Positions 19,884-28,892 are shown, counted from the first letter of the stretch. The stretch is DNA of 64,000 nt from Alkalibacter rhizosphaerae (GCF_017352215.1 NZ_CP071444.1:2108001-2172000), one strand, 5' to 3'. The notes: generated from the sequence alone by a model not told the origin. Program-made: numbers and translations.

Positions 19884-21938
19884 ATGGAAAAGATATTTGC
19901 CAAAAGCATAAAACTGGTTTCAGTACTGATCATTGTATTAATCTTATTTATTCAATCATCAGTTTTTGCTATTTCGGTACCGGGTTCCATGACGGTATCG
20001 GCAAAATCCACGTATGCAGCAGGAGAAAGCATCGTGTTCAACTGGACGGCCTCCAGCGGCGCGACCAAATACGGATTGTCCGTGTGGAAGGAACCATACG
20101 GCAACGACCAGTACTTGGTATTTGACAACTATGTAACCGGAACCTCCAAGAACATCGGATCCTTGCCGGCAGGGAAATACTGTGTGCAGATGAAGCCATA
20201 CAATAGTGCCGGTGGCGGACCAAACAGCAATGTGGTCTATTTCACGGTGCAATCATCACAGCCCACTGTATCGGTACCGGGTTCCATGACGGTAACGGCA
20301 AAATCCACGTATGCAGCAGGAGAAAGCATCGTGTTCAACTGGACGGCATCCAGCGGTGCAGCCAAATACGGATTGTCCGTATGGAAGGAACCATACGGAA
20401 ACGACCAGTACTTGGTGTTTGACAACTATGTAACCGGAACCTCCAAGAACATCGGATCCTTGCCGGCAGGGAAATACTGTGTGCAGATGAAGCCATACAA
20501 TAGTGCCGGTGGCGGACCAAACAGCAATGTGGTCTATTTCACGGTGCAATCATCACAACCCACAGTAACGGTACCGGGTTCCATGACGGTATCGGCAAAA
20601 TCCACGTATGCAGCAGGAGAAAGCGTCGTGTTCAACTGGACGGCCTCCAGCGGCGCGACCAAATACGGATTGTCCGTATGGAAGGAACCATACGGAAACG
20701 ACCAGTACTTGGTGTTTGACAACTATGTAACCGGAACCTCCAAGAACATCGGATCCTTGCCGGCAGGGAAATACTGTGTGCAGATGAAGCCATACAATAG
20801 CGCCGGTGGCGGGCCAAACAGCAATGTGGTTTACTTCACGGTGCAATCATCACAACCCACAGTAACGGTACCGGGCTCCATGACGGTATCGGCAAAATCC
20901 ACGTATGCAGCAGGAGAAAGCGTCGTGTTCAATTGGACGGCATCCAGCGGTGCAGCCAAATACGGATTGTCCGTATGGAAGGAACCATACGGAAACGACC
21001 AGTACTTGGTGTTTGACAACTATGTAACCGGAACCTCCAAGAACATCGGATCCTTGCCGGCAGGGAGATACTGTGTGCAGATGAAGCCATACAATAGTGC
21101 CGGTGGTGGGCCAAACAGCAATGTGGTCTATTTCACGGTGTATGAAAAAGCGACGATGAAAAATCCGCTTGTGCAGGAAGAAGAACCGATTGGTAAATAT
21201 ATACCTCCACCTGTAAAAACTACTAATGATTCAAAAGAAACGTCTGAATCGGTCAATAATGATAGTGATGAAACCATTTCAGATGCGGCTAAAGAATCAA
21301 AAAATATCTTTGATTTTGTGTCTGAAAAGATTTCAGTCAGTGTTTCTAAAGTGATTTCGTGGATCAAAGGATTCTTTAATAGCAATGATGATAAGGAATC
21401 TACGCCGACTCAAACACCGAAACCATCACTTATACCAGAAAAGGAACAAATTAATTCGGATGTTCCTGAACAAAATGTTGAACCGGATCTTATAAATGAA
21501 AGGATAGCTGAGGTTGCGGAGACTTATGCTAATGGAACTTGGGGTGGTCAGTGTAAAGCTTTTGTGAATAGTGTCGTCTCAAAGGCAAGTGATGGAAAGA
21601 TCAGCGTTGGTAATGGTTATCAAAATGCATTTGCGAGAGCAGGAGGTATAGAGATAAACCCTCAAGATGCTGTACGAGGAGACATTATTCAGGTTACTCC
21701 TGCAGGAAGTGATGGCAGCTCTGTTTATGATATGTATGACAAAAACGATCCATCGAAACAATTACATACCGCAATAATACTTTCTAATAGTGGGGGCGGG
21801 AATTTTTGGGTCATCGATTCCAATACTTTTTATTCAAAACTCAATCCGGTAATGACACCAGAACTTGTCTTTCGGCATTCGTATAATCCATACTCCAGCG
21901 CGGCTGGGAGTATCATTAAAATATGGAGGCTAAATTAG
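19884..21938 (+). CDS. Secreted protein with four ~99-residue repeats and a C-terminal CHAP/NlpC-like domain
   Basis: A 684-residue exported protein. A signal peptide (to about residue 29, ending SSVFA) is followed by four nearly identical beta-rich repeats of 99 residues beginning PGSMTV and ending YFTVQSSQPTV, of fibronectin-III-like character. A charged, Ser/Pro-rich linker (about residues 425-545) leads to a C-terminal domain with GGQCKAFV (Cys 557) and LHTAII (His 628), the Cys-His arrangement of CHAP or NlpC/P60 peptidoglycan hydrolases. AGGAGG precedes the ATG. It probably binds and trims the cell wall, downstream of the BlaR1-like sensing genes. Confidence 0.8.
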   Translation: MEKIFAKSIKLVSVLIIVLILFIQSSVFAISVPGSMTVSAKSTYAAGESIVFNWTASSGATKYGLSVWKEPYGNDQYLVFDNYVTGTSKNIGSLPAGKYCVQMKPYNSAGGGPNSNVVYFTVQSSQPTVSVPGSMTVTAKSTYAAGESIVFNWTASSGAAKYGLSVWKEPYGNDQYLVFDNYVTGTSKNIGSLPAGKYCVQMKPYNSAGGGPNSNVVYFTVQSSQPTVTVPGSMTVSAKSTYAAGESVVFNWTASSGATKYGLSVWKEPYGNDQYLVFDNYVTGTSKNIGSLPAGKYCVQMKPYNSAGGGPNSNVVYFTVQSSQPTVTVPGSMTVSAKSTYAAGESVVFNWTASSGAAKYGLSVWKEPYGNDQYLVFDNYVTGTSKNIGSLPAGRYCVQMKPYNSAGGGPNSNVVYFTVYEKATMKNPLVQEEEPIGKYIPPPVKTTNDSKETSESVNNDSDETISDAAKESKNIFDFVSEKISVSVSKVISWIKGFFNSNDDKESTPTQTPKPSLIPEKEQINSDVPEQNVEPDLINERIAEVAETYANGTWGGQCKAFVNSVVSKASDGKISVGNGYQNAFARAGGIEINPQDAVRGDIIQVTPAGSDGSSVYDMYDKNDPSKQLHTAIILSNSGGGNFWVIDSNTFYSKLNPVMTPELVFRHSYNPYSSAAGSIIKIWRLN
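19974..21140 (+). repeat. Four tandem 297-bp repeats inside the secreted protein gene
   Basis: Units begin at 19974, 20271, 20568 and 20865, each at TCGGTACCGG or ACGGTACCGG. The last is cut short near 21140. DNA identity between units is very high, with scattered, mostly third-position differences (for example GCGACC against GCAGCC). This pattern fits recent duplication or ongoing gene conversion, so copy number may vary between strains. Confidence 0.95.
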
Positions 21939-22499
21939 GTTAGGATATCTTAATGACTTATACAAGGGCTACAGAAAGATCCGCTTGATGGATGCTGTTT
22001 TATCCAGCGGTTCAATGAGGATGGAGTTAATTCATACTCTCGACTGATTTCTGCTTGGATTCGTTGCGAAGGTATTATTTCACCATTTGTAGTTTAAATT
22101 CACCGGTGTACTCTATTGTCCAACTTTGTGTAGCCTATCCATTGCGGCATAGCACCATCCATAGGAGCCTCATCTAGTGTTCTACATGGAGCAGCATGAA
22201 AAAAATTCGTCAGGACAGCACTTGCGGATGCAGTAGAGATCGTAGAATCAGAAGATGATTTAATTTGAAGCACGAAAAACGATGAGATTAGTATGTACCC
22301 ATAGTGATCGGCATCCACATGGGTGTCGGTCTGAAAAATGTAGGTTCTACAGCAACTAACTTGGATATTGTTGACCGTTAGACAAAAGATTCTTAGAAAA
22401 GTAATGCACCCCAAATATTCAAAAGGATTTAATATTTGGGGTGTGATTTCCTGACGTTGTTTCATGAAAAGACGAAAAGGTGGAATCTTCAAATTGTGC
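21939..22499 (+). other. About 560 bases without a convincing gene
   Basis: Both strands carry only frames lacking ribosome sites or recognisable motifs. The longest, on the minus strand (22100-22492), has an unnatural composition. A short plus-strand stretch near 22300-22378 reads VIGIHMGVGLKNVGSTATNL before a stop, and a stop also lies just upstream, so it could be a gene relic. The base composition is mixed, and neighbouring genes on the right are damaged. Confidence 0.5.
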
Positions 22500-22723
22500 T
22501 TATTTACCTTCCAAAAGATCTTTTGCCCTTAGATAATTTTCTTCCGTAATTTCCCCGCGCGCAAAGCGTCTGTCTAATAATTCTTTCGCATTGTTCTCCG
22601 AAGGATTCAATTTTCTTTTATTCCCCAAATTAGCATTAAGACGGCGATAATAATTACTGTCCCAATACCAAACAATATCCACGGCAAATAGTACCACTCT
22701 CGTTGATCCCGAAACATTGGCAT
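22500..22723 (-). pseudogene. SHOCT-domain membrane protein, frameshifted
   Basis: Read on the minus strand, the first frame gives MPMFRDQREWYYLPW, a transmembrane segment (ILFGIGTVIIIAVLMLIW) and GIKEN, then a stop. The next frame continues with NPSENNAKELL and the SHOCT motif DRRFARGEITEENYLRAKDLLEG. Adding one base in the A-rich run near 22615 joins the two into a normal short SHOCT protein (helix plus C-terminal SHOCT). This is a single-base loss in the strain or a sequencing error in a homopolymer. Confidence 0.7.
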
Positions 22724-22932
22724 ACGACCAAAATTCACGGAACCTTCACTATTTTCAGATTTTCAACGATTCATGCGTCCTTAACCAAGCTCTTCAAATC
22801 TAAAGAATATTTCCAACCAAGTTTCTTTTGTGATTTTGTTTACCTATTTGCACACTGTGGTAGAAGTAAAACGAAAACTAAGTTATTGCTGTGGCATACA
22901 AGTTTTACCGAGACTTAAGGAGGATCATTTGT

Positions 22933-24099
22933 ATGAAGAAGAAATGGTTGGTAATACCTATCGCGTTGGTCCTCCTATTTGTTTTCTGGCAAATGGGAGG
23001 AATCGATTTTTTCCTGGCTCGAACTATTTTTGCTCCAGATCAAAATCCTGATTCACAGGACGAAGGAGATGGGTTGGACAACGATGAACTTGACATTGGG
23101 AAGCTGGATTATGATATTGAAGTAATTGGGGAAAATTTCGAAATTCCATGGGAGATCGTGCCTTTACCGGATGGACGTCTTCTGGTGACAGAGAGACCCG
23201 GAAGAGTGGTCATGCTGGATGGGAAGGAAGTGAATATCGTGCTTGATGTGGAACATACAGGCGAAGGAGGTCTCCTGGGTATGGAGATCAGCCCGGATTT
23301 CAAGGATAGCAATCACCTTTTTCTGTATTACACCTACAGCGCAGACAATCAAACATTTAACAGAGTTTCCCGGTTTACCCTTGAAGAAAATGCCCTTGTG
23401 GATGAGGTGTATATTCTAGACAAAATTCCAGGATCCAGATTCCATAATGGAGGAAGGCTGAAATTCGGTCCGGACGAAAAACTTTATATTACGACCGGTG
23501 ATGCCCAGAACCCAGAACTGTCTCAAGATCTGGACTCCTTGGCTGGCAAGATCCTGCGAATCAATCCAGATGGTTCCATACCTGCCGATAATCCATTTGA
23601 GGATAGTCCCGTGTTTGCCTATGGATTTCGCAATCCACAAGGCATTGCCTGGCATCCTGTCAGCGGAGACCTATTTGCCAGTGACCATGGACCCGATAGC
23701 CAGGATGAAATAAATCGGATATTGCCAGGCAAGAATTATGGGTGGCCGGTAGTCACGTGCCTCGATGGGGATACGGAATACGAGGATCCCATATCCTGTT
23801 ATTCCGAGTTTACCTTGGCTCCTTCGGGGATCGCTATTGATTCTTGGGATCAATCTGAGAGATCCCATTTGTATGTAGCGGGATTAAGAGGGAATATGGT
23901 TATGAGAATGGAGTTGGATGACAAGGGCGGATATGTTCGCCAGGAAGAGCTTTTCAGAGACTACGGACGCATAAGAACGATTGTCCACTATGAAGGGGCC
24001 TTATATGCGGCAACGAACAATAGAGATGGAAGAGGTGTTCCAAAAGAAAATGATGATGTGGTTTTAAAAATAACACCGATTTTTCCATCAACAAAATAA
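22933..24099 (+). CDS. PQQ-dependent sugar dehydrogenase-like beta-propeller (YliI/Asd family)
   Basis: A 388-residue protein with an N-terminal membrane anchor or signal (KKKWLVIPIALVLLFVFW) followed by a six-bladed propeller of the glucose/sorbosone dehydrogenase family. Family landmarks include RPGRVVMLDG, GEGGLLGMEISPDF, HNGGRLKFGPD, YGFRNPQGIAWHP and DHGPDSQDEIN with LPGKNYGWP. Known members oxidise aldose sugars outside the cytoplasm with PQQ and Ca2+. PQQ synthesis is not expected in a clostridium, so the substrate and even catalysis are uncertain. ATG 22933 follows AAGGAGG at 8 bases. Confidence 0.8.
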   Translation: MKKKWLVIPIALVLLFVFWQMGGIDFFLARTIFAPDQNPDSQDEGDGLDNDELDIGKLDYDIEVIGENFEIPWEIVPLPDGRLLVTERPGRVVMLDGKEVNIVLDVEHTGEGGLLGMEISPDFKDSNHLFLYYTYSADNQTFNRVSRFTLEENALVDEVYILDKIPGSRFHNGGRLKFGPDEKLYITTGDAQNPELSQDLDSLAGKILRINPDGSIPADNPFEDSPVFAYGFRNPQGIAWHPVSGDLFASDHGPDSQDEINRILPGKNYGWPVVTCLDGDTEYEDPISCYSEFTLAPSGIAIDSWDQSERSHLYVAGLRGNMVMRMELDDKGGYVRQEELFRDYGRIRTIVHYEGALYAATNNRDGRGVPKENDDVVLKITPIFPSTK

Positions 24100-24151
24100 G
24101 CAGCAGAGAGAAGCTTTTAATGTGAAAAAGACTAGAAAGGATATGAGTATT

Positions 24152-25033
24152 ATGAATAAAATAATTCCTCATCTGTGGTATGACAAAGAGGCCAAAGAAG
24201 CAGCTGTATTATATACAAAAGCATTTCGAGACTCGCGGATCATGGGTTCAACCATATTGAGAGATACACCATCTGGAGACACTGAGATCGTTGATTTCGA
24301 ATTGATGGGCACCCGGTTTCAAGCGATCAGCGCAGGCCCATATTTTACGTTCAACCCATCCATCTCCCTTATGGTTTCGTTGAATGCGAAAGAAGAAGTG
24401 GAGCGTCTGTGGTCTGTCTTATCGGAAGGCGGCGAAGCCTTGATGCCCCTCCAGGAATATCCGTTCAGCAAGTTGTATGGGTGGGTGAAAGACAAATTCG
24501 GGCTCACTTGGCAGTTGATGTTTGTCGAAGACGAAGCGAGACAGAAAATCAAGCCCAGCCTACTGTTTTCAAATGGGGTCTGCGGCCTAGCGGAAGAAGC
24601 GGTGAGGTTCTACTTGGAGGTTTTTGAGGATTCCAGCATAGCGTGGATCAATCACTACAGAGAGGGAGAAGCCCAGGATAAAGAGGCCAGGGTGAATTTT
24701 GCGGCATTCACGCTATCGAACATGGAAATGGTTGCAATGGACAATGGCATGGGTGGAGACTTTACTTTTACTGAAGCCTTTTCTCTGATCGTATTTTGCA
24801 AGAACCAGCTGGAGATCGATTATTATTGGGAGAAGCTCTCGGCAGATCCTGCTGCAGAACAATGCGGGTGGATCAAGGACAAATACGGTCTGTCCTGGCA
24901 AATCATACCAGAAGGATTGGACGAATTGTTGGTTCAAGGTTCTGAAGAAGAAATTTCAAGAGCTACCAAAGCATTCCTCCAAATGAAAAAAATCGATTTG
25001 AAAGAATTGGAACGAGTCCGAAAAGGATCATGA
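24152..25033 (+). CDS. Two-domain VOC family protein (PhnB/3-dmu-9_3-mt type)
   Basis: A 293-residue protein with two tandem glyoxalase-like units, each opening with a signature of the family: IIPHLWYDKEAKEAAVLYTKAF at the start, and LLFSNGVCGLAEEAVRFYLEVF after the middle. Each half ends in a GWxKDKxGLxWQ motif (GWVKDKFGLTWQ and GWIKDKYGLSWQ), which shows an internal duplication. The family is mostly uncharacterised and is not a ubiquinone methyltransferase despite its old name. ATG 24152 has AAAGG at about 11 bases. A terminator follows. Confidence 0.82.
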   Translation: MNKIIPHLWYDKEAKEAAVLYTKAFRDSRIMGSTILRDTPSGDTEIVDFELMGTRFQAISAGPYFTFNPSISLMVSLNAKEEVERLWSVLSEGGEALMPLQEYPFSKLYGWVKDKFGLTWQLMFVEDEARQKIKPSLLFSNGVCGLAEEAVRFYLEVFEDSSIAWINHYREGEAQDKEARVNFAAFTLSNMEMVAMDNGMGGDFTFTEAFSLIVFCKNQLEIDYYWEKLSADPAAEQCGWIKDKYGLSWQIIPEGLDELLVQGSEEEISRATKAFLQMKKIDLKELERVRKGS

Positions 25034-25073
25034 AAGGATCATGAAATGGAAAAAATGGAGGCATAACACAAAG

Positions 25074-25097
25074 AAACGGAGTGCTATCCGTTTTTTT
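25074..25097 (+). terminator. Terminator after the VOC gene
   Basis: AAACGGA-GTGCTA-TCCGTTT forms a 7-bp stem with a 6-base loop and runs into a T7 tract. Confidence 0.8.
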
Positions 25098-25166
25098 CTT
25101 GCAAATGGACCGGATCCCGTACGTCACTAAAGTGATGCATCCGTGAATTTTGGTTGCATTTCATGC

Positions 25167-25219
25167 TTGACATTTTCCAATAGTTGGATTACTATGTATG
25201 TAGTTATAATAACTACATA
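25167..25219 (+). promoter_or_regulatory. Promoter with a 23-bp perfect palindrome ahead of the DUF1836-degV operon
   Basis: TTGACA (25167-25172) and TACTAT (25190-25195) are 17 bases apart. Immediately downstream is a perfect palindrome with 11-base arms, TATGTAGTTAT and ATAACTACATA, around one central A (25197-25219). A dyad at the expected transcription start is a strong operator candidate. The DUF1836 protein, which carries a helix-turn-helix-like region, is the obvious autoregulator to test. Confidence 0.7.
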
Positions 25220-25245
25220 TGAGCGTTATTGATATAGGGAGAGAC

Positions 25246-25788
25246 ATGATAAAAAAAATGGAATTATACGACTACAGCATGATCATGAGCGAAGTAAAAC
25301 TTACTTTATGGGATGACTTGCCGGATTTTGCAATTTATTCGGACCAGATGTTGAAAATCGTTACAGACGAAATATCTTTTATGCAAAACGGTGATGAAAA
25401 ACTCCTTACCAAAAGCATGGTGAACAATTATGTAAAATGGGGGATGATGCCAAAGCCAGTAAAGAAAAAGTATGAAAGGCAACATATTGCATATGTTATA
25501 GTCATCACCATACTCAAACAGGTGCTGCCGATTTCGAAAATCAAAGATGGGATCCAATTGCAGATCGCTTTGCAGGGAAATGAAAAAACAGCCTACGATT
25601 CTTTTTGCGAAGCATTCGAGGAATCCATGAGAACCGTTTTTCTTCCGATCTTAGACCAAAGCAGTCCCTATACCTTGGCGGAAAGGGAAATAAGCGCTGA
25701 AAAGCTTGCCATTTCTTCCATTACGACAGCATTATGCTGTAAATTGTTAACGGAAAAAATCATAGAAACGAAAATTGAAAGTATATAA
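25246..25788 (+). CDS. DUF1836 family protein, probable DNA-binding regulator
   Basis: A 180-residue soluble protein. The family core is visible: MLKIVTDEISFM, then the TKSMVNNYVKWGMMPKPVKKKY segment, typical of DUF1836 and resembling a MerR-like helix-turn-helix, followed by YVIVITILKQVLPISKIK. Function is not established; the DNA-binding role is inference from that segment. It is followed 26 bases later by degV, a neighbour often seen with this family. I chose ATG 25246 because the ATG at 25219 lies inside the palindrome and has no ribosome site. Confidence 0.75.
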   Translation: MIKKMELYDYSMIMSEVKLTLWDDLPDFAIYSDQMLKIVTDEISFMQNGDEKLLTKSMVNNYVKWGMMPKPVKKKYERQHIAYVIVITILKQVLPISKIKDGIQLQIALQGNEKTAYDSFCEAFEESMRTVFLPILDQSSPYTLAEREISAEKLAISSITTALCCKLLTEKIIETKIESI

Positions 25789-25814
25789 ATGACTAAAATC
25801 AAAAGGAGAAGATC

Positions 25815-26675
25815 ATGGATCAAAATAAAATTGCGATACTAACAGATTCTTGCTCGGATGTACCTCAAAGTTTATTGGAAAGATTTCATATTTATGAAAT
25901 GGCACTAAGGATCAATTATAAAGACAGATCTTATCGGGACAGAGTCGACATAAGCCCGGAAGAAGTATATGAAAACCTGCAAAAAGAAATACCCCATACA
26001 AGTTTTCCAACGATCGGTGAAATGCATGAGACCATCGAAAAAATTGTAGCCGACGGATACGATCAAATAATCATTCCAGTGATCTCTTCAGGGTTGAGCG
26101 GAACATTCAAGGCAATCAAAATGGTTTGTGAGGATTTTAAAGACATCAAAACGAAAGTGATAGACACAAAAAATATTGGGCTTGGTTCTGGTTTTCTGTC
26201 CGTTTATGCAGCACAATTACGTGATCAAAAATTAAATTTTGAAGAAATCGTTGAGAAAGTCGAAAATAAAATCGCAACCTCCAATATTTACTTTAGTTTG
26301 AAAACATTGGAGTATCTTATCAAGGGTGGAAGATTAGGACGTGTAGAAGGAATGATCGGAAGACTCCTCCAAGTCAAGCCAATTATTACCTGCGACACAG
26401 ACGGGATCTATTATACCGTAGAAAAAGCTCGGGGAAGAAAACAGAGCATCAGCAAGCTCATAAAAATCGTTCAAGATAAAATCAAAGACAAGAAAAATTA
26501 TTATCTTTGCATTTGTCATGGTTATGCCCAAGAAGAAGCAGACAAAATAAGAGAAATGATGCAGCCATATGTAGACAGTGCAGCATTATTCATGGAAGGG
26601 CAAATCTCTCCAGCCCTTGGTGTTCATACAGGACCGGGACTTATTGGTATCGGATGCTTCGAACTGGATGATTGA
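25815..26675 (+). CDS. DegV family fatty-acid-binding protein
   Basis: A 286-residue two-domain DegV (EDD fold) protein. Landmarks are ILTDSCSDVPQ near the start, the fatty-acid head-group region with TSFPTIGEMHE and VISSGLSGTFKAI, and SLKTLEYLIKGGRLGR in the middle. Members bind fatty acids, and one class (FakB) hands them to the kinase FakA for phosphorylation. No fakA is in this window, so its pathway role is open. AAAAGGAG precedes the ATG. Confidence 0.9.
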   Translation: MDQNKIAILTDSCSDVPQSLLERFHIYEMALRINYKDRSYRDRVDISPEEVYENLQKEIPHTSFPTIGEMHETIEKIVADGYDQIIIPVISSGLSGTFKAIKMVCEDFKDIKTKVIDTKNIGLGSGFLSVYAAQLRDQKLNFEEIVEKVENKIATSNIYFSLKTLEYLIKGGRLGRVEGMIGRLLQVKPIITCDTDGIYYTVEKARGRKQSISKLIKIVQDKIKDKKNYYLCICHGYAQEEADKIREMMQPYVDSAALFMEGQISPALGVHTGPGLIGIGCFELDD

Positions 26676-26694
26676 CAAGCAAGAAAAGAAACAG

Positions 26695-26723
26695 ACCGCA
26701 TCAGATCGCTGATGCGGTTTTTT
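26695..26723 (+). terminator. Terminator after degV
   Basis: ACCGCATCAG-ATCG-CTGATGCGGT is a perfect 10-bp stem followed by TTTTT. Confidence 0.92.
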
Positions 26724-26777
26724 GTTTGACAAATCCACTTTTGAAGAATAGATTGAATATATGGAGGAGGGTATGAT

Positions 26778-27284
26778 ATGTCCAAATACGAACAGCCTGA
26801 ATACAAGGTGGTATTGTCACAACCACCATTTGAGTTAAGGCTATATGATGAATTTATCGTTGTGGAATACAACAACGAAAAGGATCCAAAAATCGAAAAA
26901 GGGTTTGGAACTCTCTTTCGGTATATTTCCAATGACAATGAAAACAAGCAAAAGCTCAGCATGACCATACCTGTTATTGAGGAGGTCGTGGACGATCAAA
27001 TGAAAATGGCGTTTGTGGTACCAAAAGCTCACTGGGAAAACGCGCCGAAACCCAACAGTGAGTTGCTGTCTTTGAAAAAATTTGGAGGTGGTCTGTTTGC
27101 CGTGATCAAGTACGGCGGTAGATCAAACGAGAATATGGAAAAGAACATGAAGCAAAAACTTTCGGAATGGATCGAAGTAAAAGGATACAGGGCCATATCC
27201 AACCATATGCTGGCCTTCTATAATCCTCCCTTCGTTCCAGGTGTTTTTCGCCGTAATGAGATCATGATCCGAATCGAAATTTAA
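26778..27284 (+). CDS. SOUL family heme-binding-like protein
   Basis: A 168-residue protein with the SOUL/HBP fold. It opens with YEQPEYKVVLSQPPFELRLY and has the GFGTLFRYISNDN segment, the MTIPVIEE strand and the C-terminal AFYNPPFVPGVFRRNE motif typical of the family. Animal SOUL proteins bind heme or tetrapyrroles; bacterial roles are unknown. It stands alone, with TGGAGGAGG just before the start region. The next gene is on the other strand. Confidence 0.85.
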   Translation: MSKYEQPEYKVVLSQPPFELRLYDEFIVVEYNNEKDPKIEKGFGTLFRYISNDNENKQKLSMTIPVIEEVVDDQMKMAFVVPKAHWENAPKPNSELLSLKKFGGGLFAVIKYGGRSNENMEKNMKQKLSEWIEVKGYRAISNHMLAFYNPPFVPGVFRRNEIMIRIEI

Positions 27285-27305
27285 TGGATCGCCTCCCCTA
27301 TGGTT

Positions 27306-28145
27306 CTATAGTTTTTCTGCAAATCCATGCAGGTTTTCTACTGTGGATTGAAGTTCCTGGATGGAGGCAGTGATTTCCTCAAGGCTAGCTGCCTGGGTTT
27401 CGTAAACTTCCGTATTTTGGTCGATTTTTTTATGGATGGTCAATATGGATGATTTAATGTTTTTTAGGACTTCCGCCACTTCTTTTACGGAATCACTGGA
27501 TTTGCTCGATAGTTTCCGGATCTCTTTTGCCACTACATCGAAGCCCCGTCCATATTCACCTGCCCTGGCTGCTTCAATTGCAGCATTTAGTCCCAACAGA
27601 TTCGTTTGCGAAGAAATATCTTCGATAAAGGAAAGGATCTCATTGGTATTTTCCGTATTCACTTTGGATTCTTCCACAACTTTTTGAACTTCCAGGTTGG
27701 TGTCCACCACTTCCTGCACTTTGATATTCAAATCGCTGAGAGCGGAGGTGATCTGCTCCAGGGAAGAACGAACCGTTTGGGAAAGTTCGGTCAACTCATG
27801 TTTTTTTCGCATGGATTGGGCAGTGAAAACTCCACCGACAACGTTGCCTGTATCATCTTTTATAGGGATAACGATGGATTTGAAGGGGAAATCTACGGTG
27901 GGGATATTTTCCGCCGTTAAATCGGATTTGAACACCTTTCCGCTTTTTAATAGATCTTTTTCAAAATCCTGCAATTTGTCACCTGGTTTTGTGCCAAAAG
28001 GCAATTCGGGCACGTCAAATGTTGCTTTGTACTCATCTCCTTCGGCAATAAACGTTGTGATCGGTTCGTTGACCAGTTCCGAAATGAATTCAATGATCTT
28101 GTGAAATGCTTCCAATACGTCATTTTCAAATACTCGGTTGCTCAT
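27306..28145 (-). CDS. Soluble methyl-accepting chemotaxis-type signalling protein
   Basis: A 279-residue protein with no membrane segments. The N-terminal 110 residues form a PAS/Cache-like sensory domain ([23 protein letters not shown]). The C-terminal half is the coiled-coil MCP signalling domain with the conserved hairpin [25 protein letters not shown]. The cytoplasmic domain is short, and the flanking helices are brief. AGGAGG lies 7 bases before ATG on the minus strand. No che genes are in the window, so it reports to kinases encoded elsewhere. Confidence 0.88.
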   Translation of the reverse strand: MSNRVFENDVLEAFHKIIEFISELVNEPITTFIAEGDEYKATFDVPELPFGTKPGDKLQDFEKDLLKSGKVFKSDLTAENIPTVDFPFKSIVIPIKDDTGNVVGGVFTAQSMRKKHELTELSQTVRSSLEQITSALSDLNIKVQEVVDTNLEVQKVVEESKVNTENTNEILSFIEDISSQTNLLGLNAAIEAARAGEYGRGFDVVAKEIRKLSSKSSDSVKEVAEVLKNIKSSILTIHKKIDQNTEVYETQAASLEEITASIQELQSTVENLHGFAEKL

Positions 28146-28379
28146 GGATAATACCTCCTGAAAGTGATATTGTTCGGTATTGTTGTCATGTTTTTATTGA
28201 AGTGTAGCAAAAGAATGCTATATAAGATATCGGTCCATTTATGCAAAAGTTAATATGAATGATCAAATTTTTTAGACTCTTGAAAATAGTTTCTGCTTTC
28301 CTGAAAGATTCTCTGACGCAAACATATGGAATCTACAACATAGAATAGGATAGATATGTATTGAGTGGATCGAAGGATG

Positions 28380-28892
28380 TCAGGCTTGATTGCCGCAGTG
28401 ACTTGCCAGTTTGATCAGGGATTCGTCATTTACTCGATAAACGGTCCAGTCGTCCATGGGAACAGCGCCCATTTGTTTGTAGAAATCAATGGAGGGTTGG
28501 TTCCAATCCAGGCACCACCATTCCAGTCTTCCGCACTTTCTGTCCACACACAATTTTGCAAGAAAAGAAAGCATGGTTTTTCCGAATCCTCTACCTCTCA
28601 TCTCAGGCAGGACAAACAAATCTTCCAGGTAAATTCCGGGTTTGCCCAAAAACGTGGAAAAATTGTGAAAAAATAAAGCAAAAGCTACTGGTTTGTTCTC
28701 GTATTCTCCAATGACCACCTCCGCCATATTTCTTTCAAAGATGGATTCTTTCAGCAGCGCTTCTGTGGCTACCACTTCGTGAGACATTTTTTCGTACTTG
28801 GCCAATTCTTTGATAAAGTTAAAAATAGTTGGTACATCTGTTTCTTTGGCAAATCGCAAGGTGAAATTTGGAATGTTTGTAGTATGTGACAT
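28380..28892 (-). CDS. GNAT N-acetyltransferase, spermidine/thialysine acetyltransferase-like
   Basis: A 170-residue acetyl-CoA-dependent transferase. The order FTLRFAKETDVPTIFNFIKELAKYEK, then YLEDLFVLPEMRGRGFGKTML (the acetyl-CoA-binding Q/RxxGxG/A loop) and RLEWWCLDWNQPSIDFYKQMGA, is typical of the SAT1/thialysine group, which acetylates small polyamines or lysine analogues. GGAGGT lies 5 bases before ATG. It is divergent from the flavoprotein gene that follows. Confidence 0.85.
   Translation of the reverse strand: MSHTTNIPNFTLRFAKETDVPTIFNFIKELAKYEKMSHEVVATEALLKESIFERNMAEVVIGEYENKPVAFALFFHNFSTFLGKPGIYLEDLFVLPEMRGRGFGKTMLSFLAKLCVDRKCGRLEWWCLDWNQPSIDFYKQMGAVPMDDWTVYRVNDESLIKLASHCGNQA

Noticed and set aside
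19974-21140. Regularly spaced repeats as a CRISPR-like array
   Set aside because: The 297-bp units are contiguous, in frame and encode 99-residue protein repeats; there are no spacers.
22100-22492. Minus-strand frame of 130 codons in the gene-poor stretch
   Set aside because: No ribosome site, no recognisable motif and low-quality composition.
28365-28676. Plus-strand frame overlapping the GNAT gene
   Set aside because: Antisense to a clear GNAT acetyltransferase with intact acetyl-CoA motif.
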